DNA from: Clostridium guangxiense
GTDB taxonomy: Bacteria; Bacillota; Clostridia; Clostridiales; Clostridiaceae
NCBI RefSeq assembly: GCF_021043395.1
Contig: NZ_JAJNKE010000005.1
Coordinates: forward strand, 1-64,000
Direction: 5' to 3'
DNA length: 64,000 nucleotides
The position numbers were made by a program, and so were the translations under genes. Shown here piece after piece: positions 1 through 9,988 of the stretch (the first letter of the stretch is position 1; every line of letters begins with the position of its first letter). The notes below the pieces were generated by a model. That model was given only the letters and a program-made list of their open reading frames with translations, had not been told where the DNA came from and did not search any database.

Positions 1-77
1 TTACAAGACTTCTTGGCAATTACCTTGACTGGACTTTCACCAGTTAGTATAGTCCAGCTTAGCTGGACGCACGAGCA
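1..77. other. Left-edge sequence with a short perfect hairpin
   Basis: No gene is visible here. A perfect palindrome with 7-bp arms (GTCCAGC TTA GCTGGAC) lies at 52-68. Read on the minus strand, the stretch contains a GGTGAAAGTCC-like string. That string vaguely recalls group II intron domain I, but nothing else of an intron is in the window. Confidence 0.25.
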
Positions 78-209
78 TTTTTTAAGCGAGTAAACATGCA
101 CGGGGCATGGGCTTTGCCAATTATCCTTCTATGCCCTGAGCAGGTACTCGCTTAAATTCACCACTTAGATTTATAGGATTCTTTTAACGCGACGAAGCAT
201 TGTTACTTT
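78..209. repeat. Family D palindromic repeat, copy 1
   Basis: This shares long blocks with copies at 61641-61840 and 62623-62850. It has an outer stem AAGCGAGTA/TACTCGCTT, an inner stem GGGCAT/ATGCCC, and the right terminus AGCATTGTTACTT. The right end overlaps the last codons and stop of the carbonic anhydrase gene. Copies differ in the inner stem with pairing preserved. The left end of this copy is not clear. Confidence 0.75.
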
Positions 210-801
210 GCAATACCTTAACTTCTCCAGTGCTCAAAAAATATTTAGCTTTGTCTATAGCTATCTTTTCTTCTCTATAGAGTTTACTTAACATTTCACT
301 GCTCAAAAGTTTTTTAACTCCTTCTTCTGCATTTTCCTCTTCAACTCTGGACGCCAAATCACTAATTAATATATTATTGTTTTTTAATCTAACATTATTT
401 ATTGCATTTTCCATAGGCTTTATAAAACCATGAAGCTTTTCACCAACTTTAATTTTTTCTACTGCTTCGGCTACTGCACCACACTTTTCATGTGCCATAA
501 TTAATATATATCTTGCCCCTAAATGGCTCACTGCAAATTCTACATTTTCTATAACACTTTTATCTACAATATTTCCTGCATTTCTTATTACAAATAATTC
601 ACCAAGTTCAACATCGAATATAAATTCTGGTACAACGCGAGAATCGGAACACGTAATTACTACGGCTTTAGGAAATTGACCTTTTTCATATAATTCTCTA
701 CGTAGTTTATCATAAGAATCCTTGCTTCTTAATTTATTCATTATAAAGCGCTTATTTCCATTCATAAGACCTTTTTTTATCATTAAAAGCTCATCACTCA
801 T
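184..801 (-). CDS. Beta-class carbonic anhydrase
   Basis: Interconverts CO2 and bicarbonate in the cytoplasm using a zinc ion. The 205-residue protein has the beta-class zinc signature: CSDSR near residue 51 (Cys and the Asp-Arg dyad), then HEKC near residue 104 (His and Cys ligands). The length is normal for small bacterial beta enzymes. It is divergent from cooS across about 195 bp, so it may supply or remove CO2/bicarbonate next to CODH; that link is inference. The last eight codons (ending SNNASSR-stop) lie inside family D repeat copy 1, so the C-terminus appears replaced or extended by the repeat. A GGGGGA sequence lies rather far upstream of the ATG. Confidence 0.93.
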   Translation of the reverse strand: MSDELLMIKKGLMNGNKRFIMNKLRSKDSYDKLRRELYEKGQFPKAVVITCSDSRVVPEFIFDVELGELFVIRNAGNIVDKSVIENVEFAVSHLGARYILIMAHEKCGAVAEAVEKIKVGEKLHGFIKPMENAINNVRLKNNNILISDLASRVEEENAEEGVKKLLSSEMLSKLYREEKIAIDKAKYFLSTGEVKVLQSNNASSR

Positions 802-996
802 ATAGCCTCAACGTCCCCCTTTATTCTATATTAATTTATCTATATTATACTAATTTAAAATTTAAAATAAAATATTTTTATCAATATTCTTCTTAAATAT
901 ATTCACTTATTAAATTTTTACATTATACATAATTAAATGATTAATAGGAAAACTTACTAATAATAGCTTAACTAAAATTAAGGAGTGATGTTTTTT

Positions 997-2916
997 ATGA
1001 GTGAAACTATAATGGAAAAATCAGAAGGACGAGTAAGCTATCATGATTCCGTAGAAGAAATGGTAAAAAGAATAAGAAAAGACGGAATGTCTAATGTATT
1101 CGATAGATATGCTCTTCAAGAAAAAATAAGATGCAAATTTTGTCTTCAAGGTTTAAGTTGTCAGCTTTGTTCAAATGGTCCTTGTAGAATAAGCGAAAAA
1201 TCTGGTCAGGAAAAAGGAGTTTGTGGAATAGGTCCAGATGCTATGGCCATGAGAAACTTTCTTTTAAAAAATATAATGGGTGCTGGTACATATAGTCATC
1301 ATGCATATGAAGCCTTTAGAACATTGAAAGAAACTGCGGAGGGAAAAACACCATTTAAAATAACTGATGTGAATAAGCTTAAATGGATGTGTGAAAAAGT
1401 TGGTATAAACACCAATCAGGAAATAAACGACATGGCAATAGAACTTGCGGTACTACTTGAGGATCAGCAGAGAATTGGAATTGAAAAAGATAACATAATG
1501 GTAGAGGCTTTTGCCCCAACAAAAAGAAAAGAGGCTTGGAAAAAGCTAAGTATATATCCTGCTGGAACTGTACATGAAGAGCAAAACTGCGTTGCAAGCT
1601 GCCTTACAAATGTAGATGGAAGTCATGTATCCTTAGCTATGAAAGCTCTTAGGCTTGGAATTGCCACCATATATAACACTCAAATCGGTCTTGAAATGGT
1701 TCAAGATATACTTTTTGGAACTCCAACCCCTCATGAAGTAAATATGGATTTAGGAATTATGGATCCAGAATACGTAAATATAGTATTTAACGGACATCAA
1801 CCTTGGGTTGGCGTTGCTACACTATTAAAAGCAAAAACCAGTGAAATTCAAGAAAAGGCAAAAAAAGCTGGAGCAAAAGGACTTAGAATTGTAGGTTCAA
1901 TAGAAACAGGTCAAGAACTTCTTCAAAGATTTCCTGTTGATGATGTCTTCGTAGGTCACATGGGAAATTGGCTTGCTATAGAACCGCTGCTAGCAACAGG
2001 AACAGTAGATGTCTTTGCAATGGAAGAAAACTGCTCACCTCCTGCCATCGATATGTATGCTGAAAAATATCAAGTCACTTTGGTTTCTATAAGTACCATA
2101 ATCGATTTACCTGGAATTAAATATAAATTTCCATATAATCCATCTGAAGTTGATTCTACTGCAGATAAATTAATTGAGCTTGGAATACAAAATTTCAAAA
2201 AGAGAAAAGAAAGAAATATAGAAGCTGTAGTTCCTAAAAAAATTCAAAAAGCTTTAGCTGGTTTCTCAACAGAAGCAGTACTTGGAGCACTTGGAAATAA
2301 GCTTGACCCATTAGTAGATGTAATAGCAAAAGGAAAAATCAAAGGAGTCGTGGCTCTTGCAAACTGCTCAACCTTAAGAAATGGTCCTCAAGATTGGGTA
2401 ACAGTAAACCTCACAAAAGAGCTTATAAAAAAGGATATTTTAGTGGTAGCTGGTGGCTGCGGAAATCATGCTCTTGAAGTTGCTGGTCTTTGCACATTGG
2501 AAGCTGCAAATACCATGGCAGGAGAAGGTTTAAAGGAAATATGTAATGCTCTTAAAATCCCACCAGTATTAAGCTTTGGAACCTGCACAGATACAGGAAG
2601 GATTTCTATGCTTGTTACTGCTCTTGCTGAACATTTAAATGTTGATGTACCGGATCTTCCTATAGCTGTTACAGCGCCAGAATGGATGGAACAAAAAGCT
2701 ACTATAGATGGAATTTTTGCTCTTGCTTACGGAACATATACTCATCTTTCTCCTACTCCATTTATGACTGGAGCTCCTGAACTCGTTGATCTTTTAACTA
2801 AGAAAGCAGAAGATGTTACGGGTGGAAAAATAGCTTTGGGAGATGATCCTGCAGAAGTAGCTAATAACATTGAAGCTCACATTATGGAAAAACGAAAGAA
2901 GTTAGGCTTAAGCTAA
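997..2916 (+). CDS. cooS: Ni-containing anaerobic carbon monoxide dehydrogenase, catalytic subunit
   Basis: Catalyses reversible CO oxidation to CO2 with ferredoxin as the likely partner. From the ATG at 997 it has 639 residues, typical for CooS. Cys-rich N-terminal clusters (CKFC, then CQLCSNGPC) match the B and D cluster ligands, and a C-cluster region with GGCGNHALE follows later. I chose ATG 997 because AAGGAG at 980-985 gives normal spacing; the GTG 985 and ATG 988 alternatives overlap it. No acsB, cooC or cooF lies nearby, so it looks like a monofunctional CODH. The gene is 38 bp upstream of nifJ and probably co-transcribed, coupling CO and pyruvate oxidation to ferredoxin. Confidence 0.95.
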   Translation: MSETIMEKSEGRVSYHDSVEEMVKRIRKDGMSNVFDRYALQEKIRCKFCLQGLSCQLCSNGPCRISEKSGQEKGVCGIGPDAMAMRNFLLKNIMGAGTYSHHAYEAFRTLKETAEGKTPFKITDVNKLKWMCEKVGINTNQEINDMAIELAVLLEDQQRIGIEKDNIMVEAFAPTKRKEAWKKLSIYPAGTVHEEQNCVASCLTNVDGSHVSLAMKALRLGIATIYNTQIGLEMVQDILFGTPTPHEVNMDLGIMDPEYVNIVFNGHQPWVGVATLLKAKTSEIQEKAKKAGAKGLRIVGSIETGQELLQRFPVDDVFVGHMGNWLAIEPLLATGTVDVFAMEENCSPPAIDMYAEKYQVTLVSISTIIDLPGIKYKFPYNPSEVDSTADKLIELGIQNFKKRKERNIEAVVPKKIQKALAGFSTEAVLGALGNKLDPLVDVIAKGKIKGVVALANCSTLRNGPQDWVTVNLTKELIKKDILVVAGGCGNHALEVAGLCTLEAANTMAGEGLKEICNALKIPPVLSFGTCTDTGRISMLVTALAEHLNVDVPDLPIAVTAPEWMEQKATIDGIFALAYGTYTHLSPTPFMTGAPELVDLLTKKAEDVTGGKIALGDDPAEVANNIEAHIMEKRKKLGLS

Positions 2917-2954
2917 ATTTATATATAACACAATTTTTAAGGAGGAAACAAATT

Positions 2955-5900
2955 ATGGCAAAAAAATTAAAAACTATGGATGGAAATGAAGCAGCTGCCT
3001 ATGCTTCATATGCTTTTACAGATGTTGCAGCTATTTATCCTATAACACCATCCACTCCAATGGCCGAACTTGTAGATAACTGGTCATCTCATGGTAGAAA
3101 AAATATATTTGGTCAGCCAGTTAAAATTGTTGAAATGCAATCAGAAGCTGGTGCTGCTGGAACAGTTCATGGTTCTCTTGCAGCAGGTGCACTTACAACC
3201 ACCTATACCGCTTCTCAAGGTCTTCTTCTCATGATACCTAATATGTATAAAATGGCAGGAGAATTACTTCCAGGAGTATTTCATGTAAGTGCTCGTGCTC
3301 TAGCAACTCATGCTCTATCAATTTTTGGTGATCATCAAGATGTTATGGCGGCAAGACAAACAGGTTTTGCACTTTTAGCATCTTCAAGTGTTCAAGAAGT
3401 CATGGATTTAGCAACTGTAGCCCATTTATCGGCTATTAAGGCTAATATGCCATTTTTACACTTTTTCGATGGATTTAGAACCTCACATGAATATCAAAAA
3501 ATTGAAATGATTGACTATGAAGATGTTGCGAAGCTAGTAGATTACGAGGCAATACAAAGATTTAGGAATAGATCACTTAATCCAGAACATCCAACTGTTA
3601 GAGGAACTGCTCAAAATCCTGATATTTATTTTCAACAAAGAGAAGGCTCAAATAGATTTTATGACGCTATTCCAAACATTGTAGAAAGTTATATGAGAGA
3701 AATAGAAAAAATCACTGGAAGAATATATCATCCATTTGATTATTATGGTGATCCTAACGCAGAAGAAGTTATAGTAGCTATGGGATCTGTTTGTGATACT
3801 GTAGAAGAAACCGTAGACTATCTAAGAGGAAAAGGAGAAAAAGTTGGAGTTCTTAAAGTTCATTTATACAGACCATTTTCTCCTGATTACTTCTTTAAAT
3901 ATCTTCCTACTACTGTCAAGAAAATTGCAGTATTGGATAGAACAAAAGAACCAGGTTCTGTTGGTGAACCTCTTTACTTAGACGTAGTAAATTTATTTTA
4001 TAACAATCCAAACAAACCTATTATAGTTGGTGGAAGATACGGTTTAGGTTCAAAAGATACAACACCATCGCAAATATTAGCAGTATTTAAAAATCTTAAA
4101 AGTGTTAATCCTAAAAATAGATTCACAATTGGAATAGTTGATGATGTTACAAATACATCTCTACCAGAAGAAACAGTAATAGATACTTCACCTCAAGGAA
4201 CAAAGAGATGTAAATTTTATGGCTTGGGTTCTGACGGTACAGTTGGAGCCAACAAAAGTGCTGTTAAAATAATAGGTGATAACACAAATTTATATTGTCA
4301 GGCTTATTTTTCATATGACAGTAAAAAATCAGGTGGAAGCACCGTATCTCACTTAAGATTTGGAGATAAACTTATAAAATCACCTTACTTAATTTACGAA
4401 GCAGATTACATTGCTTGTCACAATAAGTCTTTTATATATAATATAAACGTATTGAAAGGCTTAAAGAACGGAGGAACCTTTGTATTAAACTGTCCTTGGA
4501 ATGATCAACAATTAGAAGAAAAACTTCCTGCATCTATGAAGAAATATATAGCTGAAAACAACATTCAATTTTATACAATAGATGCAATTTCAATATCTCA
4601 GCAGGTAGGTTTAGGTTCCAGAATAAACATGGTAATGCAGTCCTTATTTTTCAAACTCGCAAATATAATTCCAGTGGATAAAGCAGTTCAATACTTAAAA
4701 GATTCAGTTGAATATACTTATGGCAGAAAAGGTGCAAATATAGTAAATGCTAATAAGGCTGCTATAGATGCAGGTGTAAATGCTGCTCATAAGGTTACAG
4801 TTCCAGAAGCTTGGAAAAATGCTAAGGATGAACATAAACAGGTTAAAGACCTTCCTGACTTTATTAAGAGAATTGAAAGACCAATGGCAAGACATGAAGG
4901 TGATGAGCTTCCTGTTAGTGCCTTTAATGGAATGGAAGATGGAAGATTTCCTCTTGGAGTAACAGCCTATGAAAAACGTGGTATTGCAGTTACTGTTCCT
5001 GAATGGCAAATTGATAAGTGTATTCAATGTAATCAATGTGCATTTGTCTGTCCCCACTCTGTAATTAGAGCTTGTCTTTTAAATGATGATGAAAAAGAAA
5101 AAGCTCCAGAAAAGTTTATGACCAAAAAACCCGTTGGTAAAGAATTTACTGCATATCACTATCGTATTCAAATAAGTCCTCTTGACTGTACTGGCTGCGG
5201 AAACTGTGCTGACATATGTCCAGCTCCAGGCAAAGCTTTAATAATGAAACCAGCTCAAGAAGAAATTGAGGAACAATCAGAAAATTTTGAATATGCATTA
5301 AAACTAACTCCTAAAGAAGGAATAATGAGTCTTCACACTGTAAAGGGAAGTCAATTTGCTAGACCTCTCCTAGAATTTAATGGTGCTTGCCCTGGATGCG
5401 GTGAAACTCCTTATATAAAACTTTTAACACAGCTTTATGGAGACAGAATGATGATAGCTAATGCTACAGGTTGTTCATCAATTTGGGGAGGTAGTGCACC
5501 TGCAATTGCTTATACCACAAATAACTGCGGCAAAGGTCCTTCTTGGGGAAACTCACTCTTTGAAGATAACGCTGAGTATGGCTATGGAATGTTCTTAGCT
5601 GTAAAACAAATGAGAGAAAGACTTGCTGAATTAATGACTCAAGGATTAAATGCAGCTGATATTAATCCCCAGCTTAAAGAATCCTTTAAAGAATGGTTAG
5701 ATGGCTTTGATGATGCAGATACATCGAAAAAGGCTTCTGCAAGAATCTTAGAATTACTTCAAAAAGAAAATTATGCTCAAAATAATATCTTAAATGAAAT
5801 ATTTATGAAAAAAGACTATTTAGTTAAAAAGTCTCACTGGCTGATTGGTGGTGACGGCTGGGCATATGATATAGGCTTTGGAGGATTAGATCAGGTTCTT

Positions 5901-6479
5901 TCCTTAGGTGATGATGTAAATATATTTGTTATGGATACAGAAATATATTCAAATACAGGAGGTCAATCTTCAAAATCAACTCCTACTGGTGCCGTTGCAA
6001 AATTTGCTTCAGCTGGCAAAAAGACCAGAAAGAAAGATCTAGGTTTAATGGCTATGACCTATGGAAATGTCTATGTAACCCAAATATCTTTAGGAGCAAA
6101 TATGAACCACGCTGTTAAAGCTATTACAGAAGCAGAAGCTTACAAAGGTCCATCTCTAGTAATTGCCTATGCACCTTGCATAAGTCATGGTATCAAAACA
6201 GGTATGGGAACTAGCATATCTGAAGAAAAAAAGGCAGTTGAAGCTGGATATTGGCATTTGTATAGATATAATCCTCTGTTAAAGCAAGAAGGCAAAAACC
6301 CATTTGTACTTGATTCTAAAGAACCTGCTGCTTCTTATACAGATTTTATTAATGGAGAAATTCGTTATTCTTCACTCAAAAATACTTTTCCTGAAGCAGC
6401 TGAGGAAGCCTTCAAAAATTCTGAAATTAATGCTCATGAAAGATACAACTTGTACAAAAAGTTATCTGAAATAAAATAA
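2955..6479 (+). CDS. nifJ: Pyruvate:ferredoxin (flavodoxin) oxidoreductase
   Basis: Oxidatively decarboxylates pyruvate to acetyl-CoA and CO2, reducing ferredoxin. The 1174-residue single-chain protein is full length. In order it has the pyrimidine-binding domain (YPITPSTPMAE near residue 28), the CoA-binding region, two 4Fe-4S motifs (CIQCNQCAFVCP near 690 and CTGCGNCADICP near 745), and a C-terminal TPP domain with CPGCGETPY and GDGWAYDIGFGGLDQ. A GGAGG site sits 8-9 bp before the ATG. It follows cooS closely and is followed by a strong terminator, so the pair is likely one transcript. Confidence 0.98.
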   Translation: MAKKLKTMDGNEAAAYASYAFTDVAAIYPITPSTPMAELVDNWSSHGRKNIFGQPVKIVEMQSEAGAAGTVHGSLAAGALTTTYTASQGLLLMIPNMYKMAGELLPGVFHVSARALATHALSIFGDHQDVMAARQTGFALLASSSVQEVMDLATVAHLSAIKANMPFLHFFDGFRTSHEYQKIEMIDYEDVAKLVDYEAIQRFRNRSLNPEHPTVRGTAQNPDIYFQQREGSNRFYDAIPNIVESYMREIEKITGRIYHPFDYYGDPNAEEVIVAMGSVCDTVEETVDYLRGKGEKVGVLKVHLYRPFSPDYFFKYLPTTVKKIAVLDRTKEPGSVGEPLYLDVVNLFYNNPNKPIIVGGRYGLGSKDTTPSQILAVFKNLKSVNPKNRFTIGIVDDVTNTSLPEETVIDTSPQGTKRCKFYGLGSDGTVGANKSAVKIIGDNTNLYCQAYFSYDSKKSGGSTVSHLRFGDKLIKSPYLIYEADYIACHNKSFIYNINVLKGLKNGGTFVLNCPWNDQQLEEKLPASMKKYIAENNIQFYTIDAISISQQVGLGSRINMVMQSLFFKLANIIPVDKAVQYLKDSVEYTYGRKGANIVNANKAAIDAGVNAAHKVTVPEAWKNAKDEHKQVKDLPDFIKRIERPMARHEGDELPVSAFNGMEDGRFPLGVTAYEKRGIAVTVPEWQIDKCIQCNQCAFVCPHSVIRACLLNDDEKEKAPEKFMTKKPVGKEFTAYHYRIQISPLDCTGCGNCADICPAPGKALIMKPAQEEIEEQSENFEYALKLTPKEGIMSLHTVKGSQFARPLLEFNGACPGCGETPYIKLLTQLYGDRMMIANATGCSSIWGGSAPAIAYTTNNCGKGPSWGNSLFEDNAEYGYGMFLAVKQMRERLAELMTQGLNAADINPQLKESFKEWLDGFDDADTSKKASARILELLQKENYAQNNILNEIFMKKDYLVKKSHWLIGGDGWAYDIGFGGLDQVLSLGDDVNIFVMDTEIYSNTGGQSSKSTPTGAVAKFASAGKKTRKKDLGLMAMTYGNVYVTQISLGANMNHAVKAITEAEAYKGPSLVIAYAPCISHGIKTGMGTSISEEKKAVEAGYWHLYRYNPLLKQEGKNPFVLDSKEPAASYTDFINGEIRYSSLKNTFPEAAEEAFKNSEINAHERYNLYKKLSEIK

Positions 6480-6492
6480 CAGTAAATTATAT

Positions 6493-6549
6493 AAAAAGAA
6501 AGTGCTGCATTAGGAATTATTCAATTCACTAATACAACACCTTCTTTTT
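6493..6549. terminator. Bidirectional hairpin terminator after nifJ
   Basis: An imperfect stem of about 20 bp (AAAGAAAGTGCTGCATTAG pairing with CTAATACAACACCTTCTTT) is flanked by A and T runs. It lies between convergent nifJ and the small minus-strand gene. Confidence 0.8.
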
Positions 6550-6556
6550 ATAAGCA

Positions 6557-6724
6557 TTATTTTTCATTAGAATCTACATATTCCTTGGCGTTTTTCATAT
6601 CAAATTCACTTGGCACAGATACCTTAGAAATTGGCTTTAATTTTTCAATATTGGCCCACGCTGCGGTATCATGTTTTTCAATTGGCATTTCCATAAAACT
6701 ATCCTTTAATCTATCTCCTTCCAT
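6557..6724 (-). CDS. Small DUF3787-like clostridial protein
   Basis: A 55-residue protein from the ATG at 6724, chosen because GGGAGG lies about 8 bp upstream. The core IEKHDTAAWANIEKLKPISKV and the ending AKEYVDSNEK resemble, from memory, the DUF3787 small protein family of clostridia; its function is unknown. There is no signal peptide or membrane segment. It stands alone and convergent with nifJ across a shared terminator. The good ribosome binding site and family-like sequence argue that it is real. Confidence 0.7.
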   Translation of the reverse strand: MEGDRLKDSFMEMPIEKHDTAAWANIEKLKPISKVSVPSEFDMKNAKEYVDSNEK

Positions 6725-6864
6725 ATCCATTCCTCCCTTCACGTATATTATTTTCATTTTGGGGTGAATGTATTAACATTTTATAAAATTAAAAACAATA
6801 ATTTTCTGTAAAGGTTTAAATAAATGAAAATATGTTAAGAAATACTAAAAAGTGTTATGTCAAT

Positions 6865-6893
6865 AAAGTAAATATCTATTTATAATTTACTTT
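6865..6893. promoter_or_regulatory. Perfect inverted repeat upstream of the GH26 gene
   Basis: AAAGTAAAT and ATTTACTTT form perfect 9-bp arms with an 11-nt spacer, about 70 bp before the mannanase start. It could be an operator for the mannanase. No regulator gene is adjacent and the owner is unknown. Confidence 0.45.
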
Positions 6894-6961
6894 ATGAGGG
6901 AAATTATGGTTATATACTGTAATTTAACTGTACTATATATAAAACGAAATGGGGGAATAAT

Positions 6962-9892
6962 ATGAATAAGAGAAAATTTATCTCTTTAGCTGTAGTTTTC
7001 ACATTTATATTTACAACTATTAATCCAAGTGTAAACACCGTAGTTAAAGCTACAGACAACACACCAACAATAATTTACAATAATGATTTTGAAAATGCTT
7101 CAAATCTACCTTCAGGAAAAACCGCATCAGATCTTTCAAAAAATGTAAACGATAGCACAGCATTAAGATATGATGTTAAGTTTGACCCTAACTCAACCTG
7201 GGATGAGAAAGCTGAAATGGATTTAAACTATGAATATTCAAAGCCTATTAATTCTGGAGCTAAATTGCAAATTGATTTAATACTTCCAGCAAACAGCGCT
7301 TATACTGGTTCAATTAAAGTTGTAGGTGTAACTAAAATGGGTTCTGGCTGGACCTGGACTCAAAGTAATACTATACCAGAAGTAAAAGCAAGTGATTTTA
7401 CTCAAAGTAATGGTTATTTAGTTAAAACCGCAGAAATTCCTTTTGGAGATGAAATTACCACTAATACAGGCTTACATCAAATAATCTTTAAACTTGCAGG
7501 ATATAAGTGTAATTATAATGGAAAAGTTTATATAGATAATGTAAAATTAATTGATGGAGCAGAAAGCAGTCAAGATAATAAATACGTAGATAAAACAGTT
7601 CAGCCTATTAAACAAACAAAGGTTAACCCTAGTTTATTAAACATTCCTTCAGAAGTTAATTTAGTAGATGGAAATGCTATAAATCAAACTGCTTCACTTT
7701 ATGCTTACTTAAAAGGTATTGGTACTTCAAATTATGTTATATATGGTCATCAAAACGACACTCACCATAAAGCATTTTTAACAAACAGTGGGACTAATTC
7801 TGATACAAAAGATATAACAGGTTCCATTGCTGGAGTTTGTGGCATAGATGGTCTTTCTCTTACCGGTTCAGAACTTTCACTTCCTCAGGGACAAACTGAT
7901 TTAGTTACCGCCGCTGCAAACGTTTCAATAAATGCAGCAAAAGAGGGTTCCATTGTAAGCTTATCTGCACATATGCCTAATTTTGATTTAGTTGCAAAAA
8001 AAGGTTTAGTTAATGGTAATTATGATTATTCTGGATATACACCAGATATAACTAGTGGCAATGTAGTTCAAAGAATTATGCCTGGTGGAGATTTAAATAA
8101 AGTTTATGCAGGATATCTTGACTTAATTGCAAATTACGGTAGCAAGCTTCAAGATCAAGGTATTCCAGTTTTATTTAGACCTTTCCACGAAAACAATGGA
8201 AGCTGGTTCTGGTGGGGTGCTGCTTATTGTGACTCTGCAGCCTACAAAAATTTATATAAATATACTGTAGATTATTTACGTGATGTAAAAAATATTCACA
8301 ACTTCCTGTATGTATATTCTCCAGGTGGCCCTTTTGAAAGCGAGGATGCTTACTTAGACCGTTATCCTGGTGACAATTATGTAGATATTCTTGGTTTTGA
8401 TATGTATGATGACAATCCTGCAGCAGGCGATAATACATGGTTAAATTCATTTAAAAACACTATGAATGTAGTAGACAATATAGCTAAAGCTCATAATAAG
8501 CTTTCAGCTGTTACAGAAGTTGGAATACGCGATACTCCATCTATGAATGGAATGAAAGTTTCAGGCAACTCGACACCTGATTGGTTTAATGACATACTTA
8601 ATGCAGTGTCTGGAACTAATATGTCTTATTTCATGACTTGGGCAAACTTTAGTGAGCAAAATTTTTATGAGCCTTATATGGTAAGTTCTACCAAGGGGCA
8701 AGAGATGGTTAACAACTTCATTAACTTCTATAACAACGAAGATTCTGTATTTGCTGATGGCATAGGCGATTACAGTAAAATATCTGTAACAAGTGCAAAA
8801 CCTAGTACAACAGGTTTTATTACCTCGCCAGCTTCTGGTTCAAGAATACTTAATCCTACAACTTTAACCGCCAATATTAAAAATAGTGATAGCAGTAACG
8901 TAAGTTTTGTAATAAAAGATGGTGATGGAAATTTAAAAGGTACCATACAGGCGCAAAAATCTGATAATAGTACGTATACCGGAGAGCTTACACAGGATAT
9001 TCTAAAAAACATAGCTCCAACTTATGGTTCTATTGAATTAAATATCGATGGTAAGCAGTACGATAAAATTAATGCATTAATTAATATACCAGAACAAGCC
9101 ACAGATCCAGCACAAGTGGATAACTTTGAATCCTATTATGGAAATGATGCATTACTCCAAACAAATTGGACATCTAATGTTGGTCCAGGCTGCAGTATAT
9201 CTCCTTCACTAACTAAGGATCCTTTGCAGCACAATAGCGGAAGTTATGGTCTTGCTTTTAACTATAATATCACTGGAACATCATCGTCAGAAGGTTGGGC
9301 TGGTATCACTAAAAAAGAAAATGTTGATTGGTCTAATTATGATGCTCTACAGTTATGGATTAAACCAGATGGAAAAGGTCAAAAATTAGTAGTTCAAATC
9401 ACTTCAAATGGAGAAGATTTTGAAGTATACCTTCCTGAATTTGCAGCTACTACAGAGCCTAAACTTTTAACTTTACCATTTAGTAAATTCGTAGGAAAAA
9501 ATAATGGTAAATTTGATCCTTCAAAAATAACCAAAGTAGGTTTATGGTGTAATACTATAGTACCTCAAGGCAGTAAAGATATTACTGTAAACTCTACAAT
9601 GTATTTTGATGATATTAAAGCTGTAAATACAAAAGCACCTTCAAATGGGCAAGGATCACAGACTGGAAACTCTACTAGCACAAATACAAGCGGAAGTCAA
9701 AATGGAAATACAGCTGCCAATCAAGCAAGTACTACTAAAAATTCGTCAACTCAAGCTTCTAAAGTAGCTACATTACCACAAACAGGTTCAGCTATAGATG
9801 GATTTGTACTTGTTATATTAGGAACAATTTTAACCTTAATAGGTGCGGCATTTGTTGTTTTCTCAAAAAGAAAAGCCTTTATCAAAAAGTAA
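6962..9892 (+). CDS. Cell-wall-anchored GH26 beta-mannanase with carbohydrate-binding modules
   Basis: Predicted extracellular endo-beta-1,4-mannanase (GH26). The 976-residue protein starts with a signal peptide (about residues 1-31). A CBM-like beta domain covers about 35-200 and the GH26 catalytic domain about 215-590. The acid/base Glu sits in FHENNGSWFWWG (near 408) and the likely nucleophile in AVTEVGIRD (near 516). A beta region and a second CBM-like domain (about 715-890) follow, then a Ser/Thr/Asn-rich linker and an LPQTG sortase signal with a hydrophobic segment and a KRK tail. It is a stand-alone gene with its own terminator. The role is degradation of mannan or galactomannan at the cell surface. 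Confidence 0.93.
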   Translation: MNKRKFISLAVVFTFIFTTINPSVNTVVKATDNTPTIIYNNDFENASNLPSGKTASDLSKNVNDSTALRYDVKFDPNSTWDEKAEMDLNYEYSKPINSGAKLQIDLILPANSAYTGSIKVVGVTKMGSGWTWTQSNTIPEVKASDFTQSNGYLVKTAEIPFGDEITTNTGLHQIIFKLAGYKCNYNGKVYIDNVKLIDGAESSQDNKYVDKTVQPIKQTKVNPSLLNIPSEVNLVDGNAINQTASLYAYLKGIGTSNYVIYGHQNDTHHKAFLTNSGTNSDTKDITGSIAGVCGIDGLSLTGSELSLPQGQTDLVTAAANVSINAAKEGSIVSLSAHMPNFDLVAKKGLVNGNYDYSGYTPDITSGNVVQRIMPGGDLNKVYAGYLDLIANYGSKLQDQGIPVLFRPFHENNGSWFWWGAAYCDSAAYKNLYKYTVDYLRDVKNIHNFLYVYSPGGPFESEDAYLDRYPGDNYVDILGFDMYDDNPAAGDNTWLNSFKNTMNVVDNIAKAHNKLSAVTEVGIRDTPSMNGMKVSGNSTPDWFNDILNAVSGTNMSYFMTWANFSEQNFYEPYMVSSTKGQEMVNNFINFYNNEDSVFADGIGDYSKISVTSAKPSTTGFITSPASGSRILNPTTLTANIKNSDSSNVSFVIKDGDGNLKGTIQAQKSDNSTYTGELTQDILKNIAPTYGSIELNIDGKQYDKINALINIPEQATDPAQVDNFESYYGNDALLQTNWTSNVGPGCSISPSLTKDPLQHNSGSYGLAFNYNITGTSSSEGWAGITKKENVDWSNYDALQLWIKPDGKGQKLVVQITSNGEDFEVYLPEFAATTEPKLLTLPFSKFVGKNNGKFDPSKITKVGLWCNTIVPQGSKDITVNSTMYFDDIKAVNTKAPSNGQGSQTGNSTSTNTSGSQNGNTAANQASTTKNSSTQASKVATLPQTGSAIDGFVLVILGTILTLIGAAFVVFSKRKAFIKK

Positions 9893-9908
9893 TTTTCTAA
9901 AAAATTAA

Positions 9909-9947
9909 GGACAGTAAATAGAATAATACTATTTACTGTCCCTTTCT
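9909..9947 (+). terminator. Rho-independent terminator after the GH26 gene
   Basis: A perfect 13-bp stem (GGACAGTAAATAG/CTATTTACTGTCC) with a 7-nt loop, followed by a T-rich tract. Confidence 0.9.
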
Positions 9948-9988
9948 TTCATTTATAACCTCCTCGGACTTAACTGCATTTTTACTCC

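Noticed and set aside
997-2916. Full acetyl-CoA synthase (Wood-Ljungdahl) cluster
   Set aside because: Only cooS is present; no acsB, acsC/D or methyltransferase genes are in the window, so CODH here is called monofunctional.
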